Part shown: one piece after another, positions 1 through 8,818 of the stretch
Position numbering within the stretch: position 1 is the stretch's first letter
How the letters are laid out: the number at the start of each line of letters is the position of its first letter
Origin: Cyanobacteria bacterium SIG32
GTDB lineage: Bacteria > Cyanobacteriota > Vampirovibrionia > Gastranaerophilales > Gastranaerophilaceae
Reading direction: 5' to 3'
Length of the DNA stretch: 35,611 nucleotides
Assembly (NCBI GenBank): GCA_015152455.1
Contig: SUTY01000007.1
Coordinates: forward strand, 1 to 35,611
Translations under genes and position numbers: made by a program
The notes under the pieces: generated by a model
Told to the model about the DNA's origin: nothing
Database searches by the model: none
What the model saw: the letters and a program-made list of their open reading frames with translations, nothing else

Positions 1-93
1 TAGCCAATAAGAAAGAATATTATCGTCAGCAAATTCAACACGTGCCTTTGCTGTTAAAGGATTAATAGCAGTTACAATTCCGAATTTTAGCAC
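1..93 (-). CDS. Baseplate assembly protein V, N-terminal fragment
   Basis: Only the first 31 codons are present; the gene runs off the left edge. The GTG start (91-93) is preceded by GGAGG seven bases upstream and overlaps the end of the D-like gene by seven bases. The visible protein begins MLKFGIVTAIN and continues with KARVEF and SYWL, the usual opening of gpV/gp45-type baseplate spike proteins, which form the hub-spike base in P2- and Mu-like tails. Position directly after D agrees. The identification rests on a short N-terminus plus synteny, so it is probable rather than certain. Confidence 0.72.
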   Translation of the reverse strand, partial: MLKFGIVTAINPLTAKARVEFADDNILSYWL

Positions 94-1055
94 GATTTAA
101 CCTCCAAACTTGTTCCATAACCTGAAGTCCTATCGATAAAATGTCGTGTTTGAGTGATGTGATATTTTCCTGAAAAATAACCCAAGTCTTTAAGTTCAAT
201 ATTTAACCCTGCAATTAAATTTGGAGTTCCAACTAAATCGATTGAACCCTCAATAGTGTTGTTACCCTTTGCAAGAGCTGCTTTTGCTTTTAATAATGCT
301 TGTTGTTTATTTTCACATCTTTCAGTAATTTTAAGAGTATCGCCTTTGACACATTTTTCATTTTTAGCAGTAGCTGTAATCTTTTTTCCTGTCTTTGGGT
401 TGTGATAACTTACAGTTACAGCCTTGTAATTTTTACTAGTTTTTTCTGTGAGACTGATTCTTGATAAATCAGTTCTATATAAAATCTTCGCAGCATCAGC
501 ACCTGTGAGTTTTTCTGTTTTATAAAAAACAAGATTCCCTTCTGCGATTTTGAAAATATAACCATACTGTTCAGCAAGTTTTTTCAAGAAAGTCAAATCA
601 CGTTCTTGATTTTGAGTTATTCTTTCAACTCTTACATCTTCAATTTCGCCCACTAAAGTAAGACTGTGTTTTTGTGCGATTTCTGATGCAATTTGTTTTA
701 AGGTTTTATTTTCATAAGCAACAGAATTGTTTTGACGAAGTGCTTTTGTAATTCCTGTTGCAAGTGCTTTTACTGTAAGAATATCAGGTGGGGTTGCGAA
801 TTCTATTTCATCGATTTCAAAGACTCCGCAGTTTAATAATTTTTCTCCCTCATAACCAATAAACACACGAAGTGAATCGCCCTTTGATGGAATCCAAGAA
901 CTCTGCCATAACTTTTGAGTATCATCAAATGTTATGGTTATTTCATCACTTTGCCCATGTTCATAATCAGTATATTCAATATTTAGAACCTGATTAGAAA
1001 CATCTTTAGTGATGTCCTTTTGATTATATTCAATTTTGAATATTGGTTTATACAT
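87..1055 (-). CDS. Phage late control D-like baseplate hub protein
   Basis: A 322-residue protein of the phage late-control gene D family (the T4 gp27-like baseplate hub). The typical beta-rich N-terminus (KPIFKIEYNQKDIT) and the central LKQIASEIAQKH segment, where the family has a LysM-like region, are visible. The ATG at 1053-1055 is preferred over the longer TTG at 1067 because the TTG lies inside the preceding gene and an AGGAG-like site precedes the ATG; stop and start of the two genes overlap as TAATG. It follows X and precedes V, the P2-type order. The protein should sit at the tail tip and bind the spike. Length is normal for the family. Confidence 0.88.
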   Translation of the reverse strand: MYKPIFKIEYNQKDITKDVSNQVLNIEYTDYEHGQSDEITITFDDTQKLWQSSWIPSKGDSLRVFIGYEGEKLLNCGVFEIDEIEFATPPDILTVKALATGITKALRQNNSVAYENKTLKQIASEIAQKHSLTLVGEIEDVRVERITQNQERDLTFLKKLAEQYGYIFKIAEGNLVFYKTEKLTGADAAKILYRTDLSRISLTEKTSKNYKAVTVSYHNPKTGKKITATAKNEKCVKGDTLKITERCENKQQALLKAKAALAKGNNTIEGSIDLVGTPNLIAGLNIELKDLGYFSGKYHITQTRHFIDRTSGYGTSLEVKSC

Positions 1056-1270
1056 TATTTTCTCCAAGGGGGTAGTTCAAATTTAATAGTTTCAGAAGAT
1101 TCAAGAACAGGAATTTTAAGTTTTATCCCTGCAACAAGCGTGGGGTTTATTTCTATATTGGGATTGGCTTTTATAATCTCTTCATACTTATTTGCATCTT
1201 TGTAAAACTTATATGCGATTAAATCCCACCGGTCATTGTCTTGAGTAATGTAAGAATAGAATTCCGTCAT
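1055..1270 (-). CDS. Tail protein X-like LysM protein
   Basis: A 71-residue protein of the P2 gpX type: a single LysM-like fold with the signature DNDRWDLIAYKFY followed by IIKANPNI. Such proteins are small baseplate or tail-tip components needed for tail assembly. The ATG overlaps the TGA of the upstream U-like gene (ATGA), and its own stop overlaps the ATG of the D-like gene, so the three are translationally coupled. Length and position are typical for the family. Confidence 0.87.
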   Translation of the reverse strand: MTEFYSYITQDNDRWDLIAYKFYKDANKYEEIIKANPNIEINPTLVAGIKLKIPVLESSETIKFELPPWRK

Positions 1271-1686
1271 TTCTTTTTAAGACCTCCCTGCTGTTCGTTT
1301 TCTTCGGGAATTGGGCCTGTGTATTCAATAAGTTTTAAATCTACTTGAATAGAGATAAAATCGCCTTCATTAGAGGCTTGTTCTGTAACTGATGAAATTT
1401 CAGTTATGACAAAGATTCCGACATATTCCCCATTCCCTTTGATAAATTTTAGTGGTGTGCCTTTATTCGCAACCTCTTTTAATTTATTGATTTCATCTTC
1501 AGGGGTACAAAAAGAAGAATGAAAGTTTAATTTAATGTCCTGCTCTTGCAAATTCAAACCTAGAAATTGAAGCACAGGTTTTTGATTTATGCGTTCGTGT
1601 TGCGCATAATTATAACTTTGAGATTCATTCATCCCATTGAAATATGTTATTAAATCAAATTCTATGTCTCCAAGTTGTGCAAACAT
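1267..1686 (-). CDS. Phage tail protein U-like (tail terminator)
   Basis: A 139-residue protein starting MFAQLGDIEFDL, characteristic of the phage P2 GpU family, which caps the tail tube and helps fix tail length. The motif QKPVLQFLGLNLQEQ, a beta-hairpin region, is typical. The C-terminus is charged and Lys-rich (GGLKKK). The start codon touches the stop of the tape measure gene and the end overlaps the X-like gene by four bases. The P2-type order tape measure-U-X-D supports the call. Confidence 0.86.
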   Translation of the reverse strand: MFAQLGDIEFDLITYFNGMNESQSYNYAQHERINQKPVLQFLGLNLQEQDIKLNFHSSFCTPEDEINKLKEVANKGTPLKFIKGNGEYVGIFVITEISSVTEQASNEGDFISIQVDLKLIEYTGPIPEENEQQGGLKKK

Positions 1687-4133
1687 TAGTAAGCTAACCT
1701 CAGCATTCTTTCATTTTCTTTTCTAACTAGGTTTAAGATTTCATCTTTGTGTTTTTTCAATAATTGAGCAAAGTCCTCTTTAGCAGATGGGGTTGAACCT
1801 GATAAATTTATTGTTGGATTGTAATTAATAACAACAGAACCTGAATTTACACCTCTCACGTTGGCTTTTGTGCCGTTTGTTTTAAGGTTCAAGGCATTGT
1901 TCATCGCCTTAATTATTGGCATTGGTTTTATTGCATCAGCAATAGTTTCTGATATTTTGATTTTGTGTAAATCTTTGAGTGGACCAGTTTTCGCAGGAGA
2001 GTGTGGCAAGTGGTCTCTAATAATTTGTGCGTGTTTACCAATAGCATCTTTTGTTTTGCCGATTTTAGATAAAATGCCACCTGCAAGCATATCGCCTATT
2101 TTTTTACCAAACTCAAACACTTTAGTTATGAGTTCAACAATTTTCACGATAATATTAGCGATTGCTTTACCAAAACGGACACCCATTTTTTCAGCAGCTC
2201 CACCAGTATCTTCAACCGGTTTTACTAATTTCTTAAACCAACCAATAACTGCCTGAATTGGTTTTATTATTGGAGCAAAGACAACGGCAAGCCTTTGGAA
2301 TAATGGCATTAGTGGTGCAAATCCCTCTTTTAAACCTTGCCACATTCCTCTGAAAAATCCTGAAATTGGCTTCCAATATTTATAAATAACAAAGGCTAAC
2401 CCTGCAACTGCCAACGCAATCCAACCAAGGGGATTTGTGAGGAGGGTAATAGAAAACGCTCTAAAAGCAACGATAGCAGATTTGATTATGCTAGGAATTG
2501 CAAGGAAGCCTTTTTTAAGTGCTGTTAATCCACTAATAATTGAAGATGGAATACCTTTTATTGAAGCAATACTCCAATTCTTTAATGCGATTGTGGATCT
2601 TGATATATTTGCAGGGAGTTCGGTAAAACTTCTCATTAAACCGACTTTTAAATCGTTGTTAATACGTCTTAAATCAGCACTAAAACCTAAAAATGCGTAT
2701 CGTGGTAAATTTAGGTTTAATTTATTCCCTGCTTTAAAAATATTAAAGGCGGTTTCAAGACTATGAGCAGATGAACCAAGTCCAAGGAATCTTAAAAGTT
2801 GGACAGAGTTGTTCATAAGAACAGGAGTTAATAAACGTGCTTGATTTAGGAATGTACCATAAAAGCCGATTAGCTTTCCTGTCATCATTGTAAATGTTCC
2901 AACTAAAGTCAAAACTACACCTGCACCGATAACTCCAACAATTGCAGAGAATAAACCTTTTTGTAGAATTGGGTGTTTGTTTATGGTTGTAAGTAATTTA
3001 TTTAAAGCCTCTAATGGTGCGTGAAGATGAGGGAATACAAGCTCCTTCATATTTATTCGGAGCTGTTTCCATTGTTCATTGGTAGTTGTCATCATATTAT
3101 TGAAGTCACTATCAATAATGCCATCTGCACTTAAAGCAGAGTTTTTAATTCTGACATATTCGTTTAAGTTTTGGAGCATTGGTTTAATGAATGCCAAAAC
3201 CTGTTTGTCTTGGAATACTTCAGACACTTTGAAAATATCCCCACCACTAGCAACTCTCATAGTATCAATTACTTCAAGAATTGGGTCTTTTCCTTGTTCT
3301 GCTGCTTCAAGCAAAACTCTTTTTAAATCGATACCAAATGTTTCTTCAAAGTTTTTAATTGCTAATGGCGAAGTTACTTTTTGAATAAAGTTTTCTAAAT
3401 TGTTTGCTGCTTCGGAGGCACTTCCTGCACCTTTCATTGCAACCTGCAACGCAGCACCTAATGAGGCAACGGCAGGAGTACCTTTCATTCCTAACATTGA
3501 TGCACCGGCAGTTAATGATGGGAATGCTTGAGCCATATCCTTTAATTCAAATCGTCCTTCTTTACCTGACATAGCCAAGATATTCATCGCAGTTGATAAA
3601 TCATCAATCGGCACTTTTAAGTTATCAGCAACAGAAAAAGCAGTTCTTGAAATATCAACAATTGCTGCTTGTTCTGCTGTTGCAGTTCTTCCGATTACAG
3701 TCATATAATCAAGTGCTTTTGATGGATCTATCCCTGAAGCAACAAGAACATTTAAACCTTCTGCAATTTCAGGACGATATTGGTTTGTAGTTCTTGAGAT
3801 TTGGGCAAGTCTTTTATCCATTTCAGCAATTTGGTCTGTTGTTAAATCGCCAATGTTTGCAAGTTCACGAAGTCTATGTTCAAGTTGAAAAGCCTCTTTA
3901 ACAGCTTCTGTCATTCCAAATTGATGAGCCATACCGACACCTGCTGCCGTCATAACTCCACCAACTTTTGCAATGTTTTGCCCAAGTTCATCTAGCTGTT
4001 GAGAGGTTTTTCTAATCTCATCTTGCATCTTTTGAAACTCTTGATTAGATTTTTGAACAGCATCTTTAATTACCCTCGACATTTTGTCGATGGCAACTAA
4101 AGTTAATGATATTTTCATCATTGAATCAATCAT
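1686..4133 (-). CDS. Tail tape measure protein
   Basis: An 815-residue protein. The N-terminus is a coiled coil (about residues 20-60), followed by a TP901-1-type tape measure core (about 70-330: HRLRELANIGDLTTDQIAEM, DISRTAFSVADNL, FPSLTAGA). There are hydrophobic segments near residues 390-415 and 570-590, and a C-terminal HSPAKTGPLKDL motif seen in many Mu/P2-type tape measure proteins. The protein sets tail length and is ejected during infection. Its ATG overlaps the stop of the E' frame (ATGA), which supports E' being translated. Protein length would predict a tail of medium length. Confidence 0.93.
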   Translation of the reverse strand: MIDSMMKISLTLVAIDKMSRVIKDAVQKSNQEFQKMQDEIRKTSQQLDELGQNIAKVGGVMTAAGVGMAHQFGMTEAVKEAFQLEHRLRELANIGDLTTDQIAEMDKRLAQISRTTNQYRPEIAEGLNVLVASGIDPSKALDYMTVIGRTATAEQAAIVDISRTAFSVADNLKVPIDDLSTAMNILAMSGKEGRFELKDMAQAFPSLTAGASMLGMKGTPAVASLGAALQVAMKGAGSASEAANNLENFIQKVTSPLAIKNFEETFGIDLKRVLLEAAEQGKDPILEVIDTMRVASGGDIFKVSEVFQDKQVLAFIKPMLQNLNEYVRIKNSALSADGIIDSDFNNMMTTTNEQWKQLRINMKELVFPHLHAPLEALNKLLTTINKHPILQKGLFSAIVGVIGAGVVLTLVGTFTMMTGKLIGFYGTFLNQARLLTPVLMNNSVQLLRFLGLGSSAHSLETAFNIFKAGNKLNLNLPRYAFLGFSADLRRINNDLKVGLMRSFTELPANISRSTIALKNWSIASIKGIPSSIISGLTALKKGFLAIPSIIKSAIVAFRAFSITLLTNPLGWIALAVAGLAFVIYKYWKPISGFFRGMWQGLKEGFAPLMPLFQRLAVVFAPIIKPIQAVIGWFKKLVKPVEDTGGAAEKMGVRFGKAIANIIVKIVELITKVFEFGKKIGDMLAGGILSKIGKTKDAIGKHAQIIRDHLPHSPAKTGPLKDLHKIKISETIADAIKPMPIIKAMNNALNLKTNGTKANVRGVNSGSVVINYNPTINLSGSTPSAKEDFAQLLKKHKDEILNLVRKENERMLRLAY

Positions 4134-4524
4134 TCTGCCTGTAATCCTTCTTCAATAGTTTCCTTCTTTTTAAGCGAATATTTCATCGCTTCTGACACCC
4201 AAAATCCCAAGTCCTGCAAGGGCATCTCTTTAATATCTGAATAGCTCCACCCTGTGGTTTTACACAGATGGATTATGCACTCGGCTGTGCAAGTTGAAAC
4301 TTTCCCGAAATTGCTGCCTGAAGAGTAATAACATCTTCAATCGGAAGTTCTAAAATATCCTCATATACAAGGAAGTTGCCATCAATTTCGCAAAGCTCTG
4401 CAATTAAAGCATAAGGAATCTCTTCACTAGTTTTTGCTTTCATTTGTGCGTGAAGTAAATCAATGCCTTTGCCTTGTTTGATTTTTACTTTTTTGCCGTC
4501 AGTTAAAACTAATTCTTTAGCCAT
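4130..4524 (-). other. Predicted E+E' frameshift fusion (about 131 aa)
   Basis: Between E and the tape measure gene there is no independent gene, but the -1 frame stays open from the E gene to a TGA that overlaps the tape measure ATG. In the E gene the minus-strand heptamer G GGA AAG (4306-4300) lies exactly in X XXY YYZ phase. A -1 slip there would join 75 E residues to 56 E' residues. The E' part reads TGWSYSDIKEMPLQDLGFW, with the aromatic-plus-MPL-plus-FW pattern of GpE-type tail chaperones. The extension is read by hand translation; the frameshift itself is inferred. Confidence 0.8.
4273..4524 (-). CDS. Tail assembly chaperone E-like (zero-frame product)
   Basis: An 83-residue protein of the phage tail assembly chaperone E / Mu gp41 type, with an acidic helical core (EEIPYALIAELCEIDG, YEDILELPIEDVITLQ). 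It follows the tube gene and has TAGGAG upstream of the ATG. Such proteins bind the tape measure during tail assembly and are normally made in two forms by a -1 frameshift. A suitable slippery heptamer lies near its end at 4300-4306, in the correct phase. Confidence 0.85.
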   Translation of the reverse strand: MAKELVLTDGKKVKIKQGKGIDLLHAQMKAKTSEEIPYALIAELCEIDGNFLVYEDILELPIEDVITLQAAISGKFQLAQPSA

Positions 4525-4525
4525 T

Positions 4526-5047
4526 TTATGCTCCTATATTCTTCTTAAATGTTTTCAACATATCGACTACACTTACTTTGTAGATGTTTTCAAGAACATC
4601 AATTTCAAAGATTTCAGCACCATTCACGACTAGTTTTGCATATGTAACAGCCATAGTTGTTTCATATTCAGCATTATCGTGAGGTTTAATTGTACCTAGT
4701 GGGAATTCTTTAAATGTTCCGATAATAAAAGCAGTTGCCGGAACTTCTTCCACTCTGCCTGTCCCGTTGTAGGTTTCAAGCGATGCTCTCACTTGAATCA
4801 TCGCAGCAGTAAATGGGGATGCAGCCGCTAATAAAACTTCAGGATAGAGTGCGTTCCATTTTATTTTGCATTCTAACTTGTCTATCCCTGCAAAAAATTC
4901 AGCCGAGCCAACCATACCAAGTGCTTTATGCTCCGCCATTTTGTGTTTGATTTGAGGAAGTTGAACTTCTTCAGCACGTCCTAAAAGGTTCACACCATTT
5001 AGATAAACGTTTGCATTGGTTAATTTGTTGATTTTGATTTTAGACAT
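4526..5047 (-). CDS. Major tail tube protein (FII-like)
   Basis: A 173-residue protein of the P2 FII / Mu gpM-like tail tube family. It begins MSKIKINKLTNANVYLNG and contains AEEVQLPQIKHKMAEHKALGMVGSAEF, cited here only as the landmark around residues 24-50. It forms the rigid inner tube surrounded by the sheath. An AAGGAAATAAAA ribosome site precedes the ATG. Location two genes after the sheath and directly before E matches P2-type tail operons. Confidence 0.9.
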   Translation of the reverse strand: MSKIKINKLTNANVYLNGVNLLGRAEEVQLPQIKHKMAEHKALGMVGSAEFFAGIDKLECKIKWNALYPEVLLAAASPFTAAMIQVRASLETYNGTGRVEEVPATAFIIGTFKEFPLGTIKPHDNAEYETTMAVTYAKLVVNGAEIFEIDVLENIYKVSVVDMLKTFKKNIGA

Positions 5048-5049
5048 TT

Positions 5050-5232
5050 TTATTTCCTTTTCGAATAAAGTCCACAGTCCCCAACTGCAACATCAGAGTA
5101 GTGGAGTATAACAATTTCTTGACGGATGGCTTGGATTAAAGGGCATTTTCTAGAATGCTTACAAGTTGTGCATAGGTCGTAACATTCGGTATAAATAATC
5201 AAATCGCCCTTTTTATCTATTTCTGCTCGCAT
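5050..5232 (-). CDS. Small Cys-rich protein between sheath and tube
   Basis: A 60-residue protein with Cys residues arranged CYDLCTTCKHSRKCP plus a later CG, suggestive of a small metal-binding knuckle. Its ATG overlaps the sheath stop (TAATG), and it ends two bases before the tube gene start, so it is firmly inside the tail operon. I do not recognise the family. Its position suggests a minor structural or assembly role, but a regulatory zinc-ribbon function is equally possible. Confidence 0.7.
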   Translation of the reverse strand: MRAEIDKKGDLIIYTECYDLCTTCKHSRKCPLIQAIRQEIVILHYSDVAVGDCGLYSKRK

Positions 5233-6461
5233 TATTGACCTAATGATTTTAGTAACTCGATATCAATAAAGCTTTCGAATGTTATGCGTTCAGCCGGAGT
5301 TGGTGGCATAAATTCGACATCAAATACCAAGTGACCATTTGCGATTTCCGTTACAGGGTTTTTATCAGGGTTGTAGTAGCATTTGCCATCAATCAATGCA
5401 CCACGTCCGATTAATGTTCTGATAAAGGCATTAACCGATTCTGTTATTGAATCAATCAAGCCATTATCAATAGGGAAATCGATAAACTGTAACATTGAAT
5501 ATTCAACACTTTCGTGAAGAATATCAGCTGTTCTTCTTATATTGATAAAATTAGTAACGTGAGTTGAGCTTGGATAAGCAGCTGACCTGTTGCCCCAAGT
5601 CCTGAATCCTGAACCATAAGAATTAAAGACAGTTACAATTCCTGCTTCGTTTAAAGCATTAACTTCACTAGAAGGGTCATTAATCATAGATGTAAGTTGT
5701 CTTTCAACTCCAATAATCCCATTAATCTCTGTATTTGATGGAGACCAATGATAACCTTTATCAATATCTTTAGCGGCAATTACTCCTGCAAGTCTTTGTG
5801 AATAAGGTTCAAGAATATTTGTATCAGTTGTTGCATCATATACTTTTAAATGTGGATAACATAGAACAATTCTGTCTGATGAAGTATTAAAGTTGATTGT
5901 TCCTTCAGGCCCACGTCCAGTTATAGCATCTTGAACAGTTGCTCCAACAGGGGCATCAACAATACCAATTGCTCTGATTTTATCGCACAAAGTTTTGATT
6001 TCAGTAACAACTGCTGTATCTTCACAATAAACAGGAGCAATAATTGTTTTTGGGAAATATCCAAATAAAGAATAACTATCTTCAAAGGCTTTCATACCCA
6101 ATCGTTTGCCCGTATCAGCATCAATTGAACCAATAATATCTCCTTTAGTTACATCAGTAACTTCTTTATGTTTTTCAGGATCAAAAACATTTACAACAAT
6201 AACAATCCCTGCACCTTGGTCGAATATAGCTTTAAGAGCCGATGGAATTGTAAAACCATCAGTTGCAGAACCAAAATATTTCGCAGCATCAATTTCATTC
6301 AAAATCAATGTTGGTTCATTAATTGTTCTATATTCTTCATCAACATTATGAATCGGAGCAGTACCAACTAAACCAATAACGGCAGTTTTTACTGTCTTAA
6401 TTGTTCTTGCACCTTTTTCAATCTCAATTGTTTCAACGCCATGCAAAAAACTTGCTGCCAT
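5232..6461 (-). CDS. Contractile tail sheath protein
   Basis: A 409-residue protein of the phage tail sheath family (P2 FI / Mu gpL-like). Seen are the N-terminal FLHGVETIEIEKGARTIKTV, the internal GVIAAKDIDKGYHWSPSNTEI and the C-terminal NGHLVFDVEFMPPTPAERI, all characteristic of sheath domains. The sheath contracts to drive the tube through the host envelope. It starts directly after the gp37-like gene. Length is usual for a myophage sheath of this type. Confidence 0.95.
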   Translation of the reverse strand: MAASFLHGVETIEIEKGARTIKTVKTAVIGLVGTAPIHNVDEEYRTINEPTLILNEIDAAKYFGSATDGFTIPSALKAIFDQGAGIVIVVNVFDPEKHKEVTDVTKGDIIGSIDADTGKRLGMKAFEDSYSLFGYFPKTIIAPVYCEDTAVVTEIKTLCDKIRAIGIVDAPVGATVQDAITGRGPEGTINFNTSSDRIVLCYPHLKVYDATTDTNILEPYSQRLAGVIAAKDIDKGYHWSPSNTEINGIIGVERQLTSMINDPSSEVNALNEAGIVTVFNSYGSGFRTWGNRSAAYPSSTHVTNFINIRRTADILHESVEYSMLQFIDFPIDNGLIDSITESVNAFIRTLIGRGALIDGKCYYNPDKNPVTEIANGHLVFDVEFMPPTPAERITFESFIDIELLKSLGQ

Positions 6462-6881
6462 TTAAATTTCCTCCATATCTTCTACACTAGGTGTAGACAA
6501 TGTAAATCGTATTTCGTATTGCCATATCCCGTTTGTTTCGGATAAAAAACCTTCTTTAGTCGGGGTTAATTTAGTACAACCAAGAATTCGATAACCACAT
6601 AAAATTCGTTTAACTTTATCAAGAGTTTCATATGCTCCGTTATTATTGCGAAGATTTCTTGTGACTATTGTTATGGCAAATTCTAATCTTCTTTCTTGAG
6701 TGATAAAACTTAAAGCATCTGTACTTGTATAATTTCCACCCATATAATGCACAAGAATTGCTCCAATAGGGTGGAGTAAAATAAATTCCTGTGGTTTTTC
6801 AGGGAATCCTTGTGTTAAAAATTCGGGGAAATTTTCTTTTAATCTTTCGATTATAGAATTTTCAATATCTCTAATACTCAA
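6462..6881 (-). CDS. Mu gp37-like protein (DUF1834)
   Basis: A 139-residue protein beginning MSIRDIENSIIERLKENF, with FAITIVTRNLRNNNGAYETLDKV (about residues 68-90), resembling the DUF1834/Mu gp37 family found between the gp36-like gene and the sheath. In Mu-type phages this is a neck or tail-completion component. It overlaps the upstream gp36-like gene by 11 bases and ends one base before the sheath gene. The function is known by synteny rather than biochemistry. Confidence 0.83.
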   Translation of the reverse strand: MSIRDIENSIIERLKENFPEFLTQGFPEKPQEFILLHPIGAILVHYMGGNYTSTDALSFITQERRLEFAITIVTRNLRNNNGAYETLDKVKRILCGYRILGCTKLTPTKEGFLSETNGIWQYEIRFTLSTPSVEDMEEI

Positions 6882-7314
6882 TGTTTATCACTCTTTTATT
6901 AAATAATCTATCTAGAACAGTTTTGTTGCTTCTGTACTCTCCGGTAGTTTTGACTTCTTCCTTATCTTCGGTTTGAAGTGTAATAACTCCTTTTTTCAAC
7001 TGTTCCAATGTTTTGATTGCATTTTTATAGTTCTCAACAATCGTTGCAGGGATTTCAACATATATTCGTCTTGAGTAGAGTCTATAAATGCTTAAATCTA
7101 TTGCGATTGTTCGTAACAAAGGAAAGTGGGTATCTAAAGGTAGTGAATATTTTCCCCTTAAATACCCATCAATAAGTGTTGAGGAGTAGATGAGAGCTTC
7201 TTCACAGACAACCTCGTCAACAGTATCTTGTTCGGGGTTGTCGTTCGTAAGCTGGATAAGGGAAGCCTTGCTTATTTGGAGTTCTATATCTTCAGAAGTG
7301 CAATAAATAGACAT
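6871..7314 (-). CDS. Mu gp36-like head completion protein (DUF1320)
   Basis: A 147-residue protein of the DUF1320 family: MSIYCTSEDIELQIS, LIDGYLRGKYSLPL and AIDLSIYRLYSRR are the standard motifs. Members are head-tail connector or completion proteins. The ATG overlaps the DUF2190 gene stop (TAATG). It sits in the canonical Mu order: capsid, small proteins, gp36, gp37, sheath. Confidence 0.9.
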   Translation of the reverse strand: MSIYCTSEDIELQISKASLIQLTNDNPEQDTVDEVVCEEALIYSSTLIDGYLRGKYSLPLDTHFPLLRTIAIDLSIYRLYSRRIYVEIPATIVENYKNAIKTLEQLKKGVITLQTEDKEEVKTTGEYRSNKTVLDRLFNKRVINIEY

Positions 7315-7652
7315 TAGATTCCTCTAATAATTCTAAATATTTCGCCTTCTGTTGCATCATCTAAAGCATATCCATTGATACTTTGAGATGTAGCTGATGT
7401 AATAGCTTTGCCATTAGCATCAGAAGTTACAGTTGAACCGGCAGTAATTGTACCACCTGCTTCAACAAGAAGAACTCCAAGTACACCTACAGGAGCAAGT
7501 TGTTCTGCATCTGTGTTAACATCACATACTCCGTAGGCTTTTGCACCTTCAGCACAGATATTACCTGTGAAATCTACAAAACGATTACAAGGTAAATCAA
7601 CTGTTGCTTTGATAGAATCAATTAATAGGGGTTTGTATAGTTTTTGAGCCAT
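7314..7652 (-). CDS. DUF2190 capsid-associated (cement-like) protein
   Basis: A 112-residue, beta-rich, Gly/Ala/Thr-rich protein (FVDFTGNICAEGAKAYGV, GTITAGSTVTSDANGKAI). This is the DUF2190-type small head protein usually encoded beside the major capsid gene and thought to decorate or cement the capsid. Start and stop both overlap neighbouring genes by a few bases, so expression is coupled to the head and tail operon. Confidence 0.8.
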   Translation of the reverse strand: MAQKLYKPLLIDSIKATVDLPCNRFVDFTGNICAEGAKAYGVCDVNTDAEQLAPVGVLGVLLVEAGGTITAGSTVTSDANGKAITSATSQSINGYALDDATEGEIFRIIRGI

Positions 7653-7891
7653 TATTCATTACCTCCATTTTCTGATTCTTCTTTTTTTGTTTCATCTTCT
7701 TTTGTTTTTGTTTTGGTTTTAGTTTCTGTTTTTGTTGCAGGGGTTTTGTCTTTATTGGTAGATTCTTTAATTGGGATAAGTATATCTGCTAGTTTTTTAG
7801 CTTCCTTATCTGTCAATTCAATAACGCTACCAATTTTTACAAGGTCTCCATTATGGAGAATATTTGTATTTTTTAATTTATATTTAGCCAT
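7652..7891 (-). CDS. Small head-region protein with low-complexity tail
   Basis: A 79-residue protein. The N-terminal half (NILHNGDLVKIGSVIELTDKEAKKLADILI) resembles short Mu gp35-like or DUF7210-like head proteins with an SH3-like strand pattern. The C-terminal half is a Lys/Thr/Glu low-complexity tail (residues 45-79). It lies between major capsid and DUF2190, the place where Mu-like phages encode such a protein. Function unknown; the family assignment is tentative. Confidence 0.65.
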   Translation of the reverse strand: MAKYKLKNTNILHNGDLVKIGSVIELTDKEAKKLADILIPIKESTNKDKTPATKTETKTKTKTKEDETKKEESENGGNE

Positions 7892-7902
7892 TTAACACCT
7901 CA

Positions 7903-8817
7903 TTAAACTGCGTTTGAAATTAGATAACCTGCTTCAGCACCTACTAAAAATGGAGTGTAGATATCTGTTGCACGAATGTATTTAACTTTGTTTCCTTCTT
8001 TTTGATATTCATCAATTTGAAGAGCATCTTTCTTACGAACTGTGTAACCAAAAGACGGATCATATTCAGTTCTTGAAGTTAGCTTTGGAACATATGCAAG
8101 AATAATGTTGTTTCCCCAAACTCTTGCAAAGTTGTTGTTTGCATCGGCATAGATTGAACGACCTACAACAATATTTTCAATTTCGAAAAATTCTTTTAAC
8201 AAATCCAAAGTGATAATTTTATTACTTGAACTAGCAATTAATTTTTTCAAATTTGAGTTTTGTTTTAAAGCCTGCCAAACTTCTTGCCCCATAACAAGTG
8301 TGTTAGGGTCTTTGCCGATTTTTCCACAAACAGCATCTTTTCCTGCGTTAACTACTTTTAATGGGTCAGAAGCATCATTTGTAAATTGGCTTGTACCTGA
8401 CAACGCAATCTTGTTTTCAGTTGCATAGTTTTTAGGATCTTGAGCTAAATCTGCACATTGTTTTTCAAGTTTTAATTTCAAACCTTCTGTTACAACATTT
8501 GTTGCGTGAAGTTGAAGTTTAACTTTTTCAGCCTCATCTTCTTCCCTGTAATCGATAGGGTAAGCCAAGTCGTGTTCTGCTAATGTTGCAGTATGTTTTG
8601 AGAAGCCTTTAGGACTAATTACATTTGAATTAGCTCTAATTGCACGTTCTGTGTCATACAATTGAAATGCTTCTTTGTTAAATTGAAAAATATCAATTTT
8701 CTCTTTTTCAGAATCGATAATCGGGAATAGATTTTCAGCAATAAAACTATTATTGCCATAGCCACGAGCAACTTCTGAAAGATATGCGTTTATTCTTAAA
8801 TCTTCTAAACGTCCCAA
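7903..8817 (-). CDS. Major capsid protein
   Basis: A 304-residue major capsid protein, close in length to Mu gpT. Visible family-type segments are NTLVMGQEVWQALKQNSNLK, LLKEFFEIENIVVGRSIYAD and WGNNIILAYVP, typical of an HK97-fold capsid group found in Mu-like prophages. The start is TTG (8815-8817), supported by AAGGAGG six bases upstream; no nearby ATG fits better. The I-like protease/scaffold gene ends just upstream, as in Mu. Confidence 0.9.
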   Translation of the reverse strand: MGRLEDLRINAYLSEVARGYGNNSFIAENLFPIIDSEKEKIDIFQFNKEAFQLYDTERAIRANSNVISPKGFSKHTATLAEHDLAYPIDYREEDEAEKVKLQLHATNVVTEGLKLKLEKQCADLAQDPKNYATENKIALSGTSQFTNDASDPLKVVNAGKDAVCGKIGKDPNTLVMGQEVWQALKQNSNLKKLIASSSNKIITLDLLKEFFEIENIVVGRSIYADANNNFARVWGNNIILAYVPKLTSRTEYDPSFGYTVRKKDALQIDEYQKEGNKVKYIRATDIYTPFLVGAEAGYLISNAV

Positions 8818-8818
8818 T

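Noticed and set aside
1861-2256. Open frame on the plus strand opposite the tape measure gene (also frames at 2437, 3079 and 3593).
   Set aside because: Antisense shadows of a long, well-supported tape measure gene, without ribosome sites or family features.
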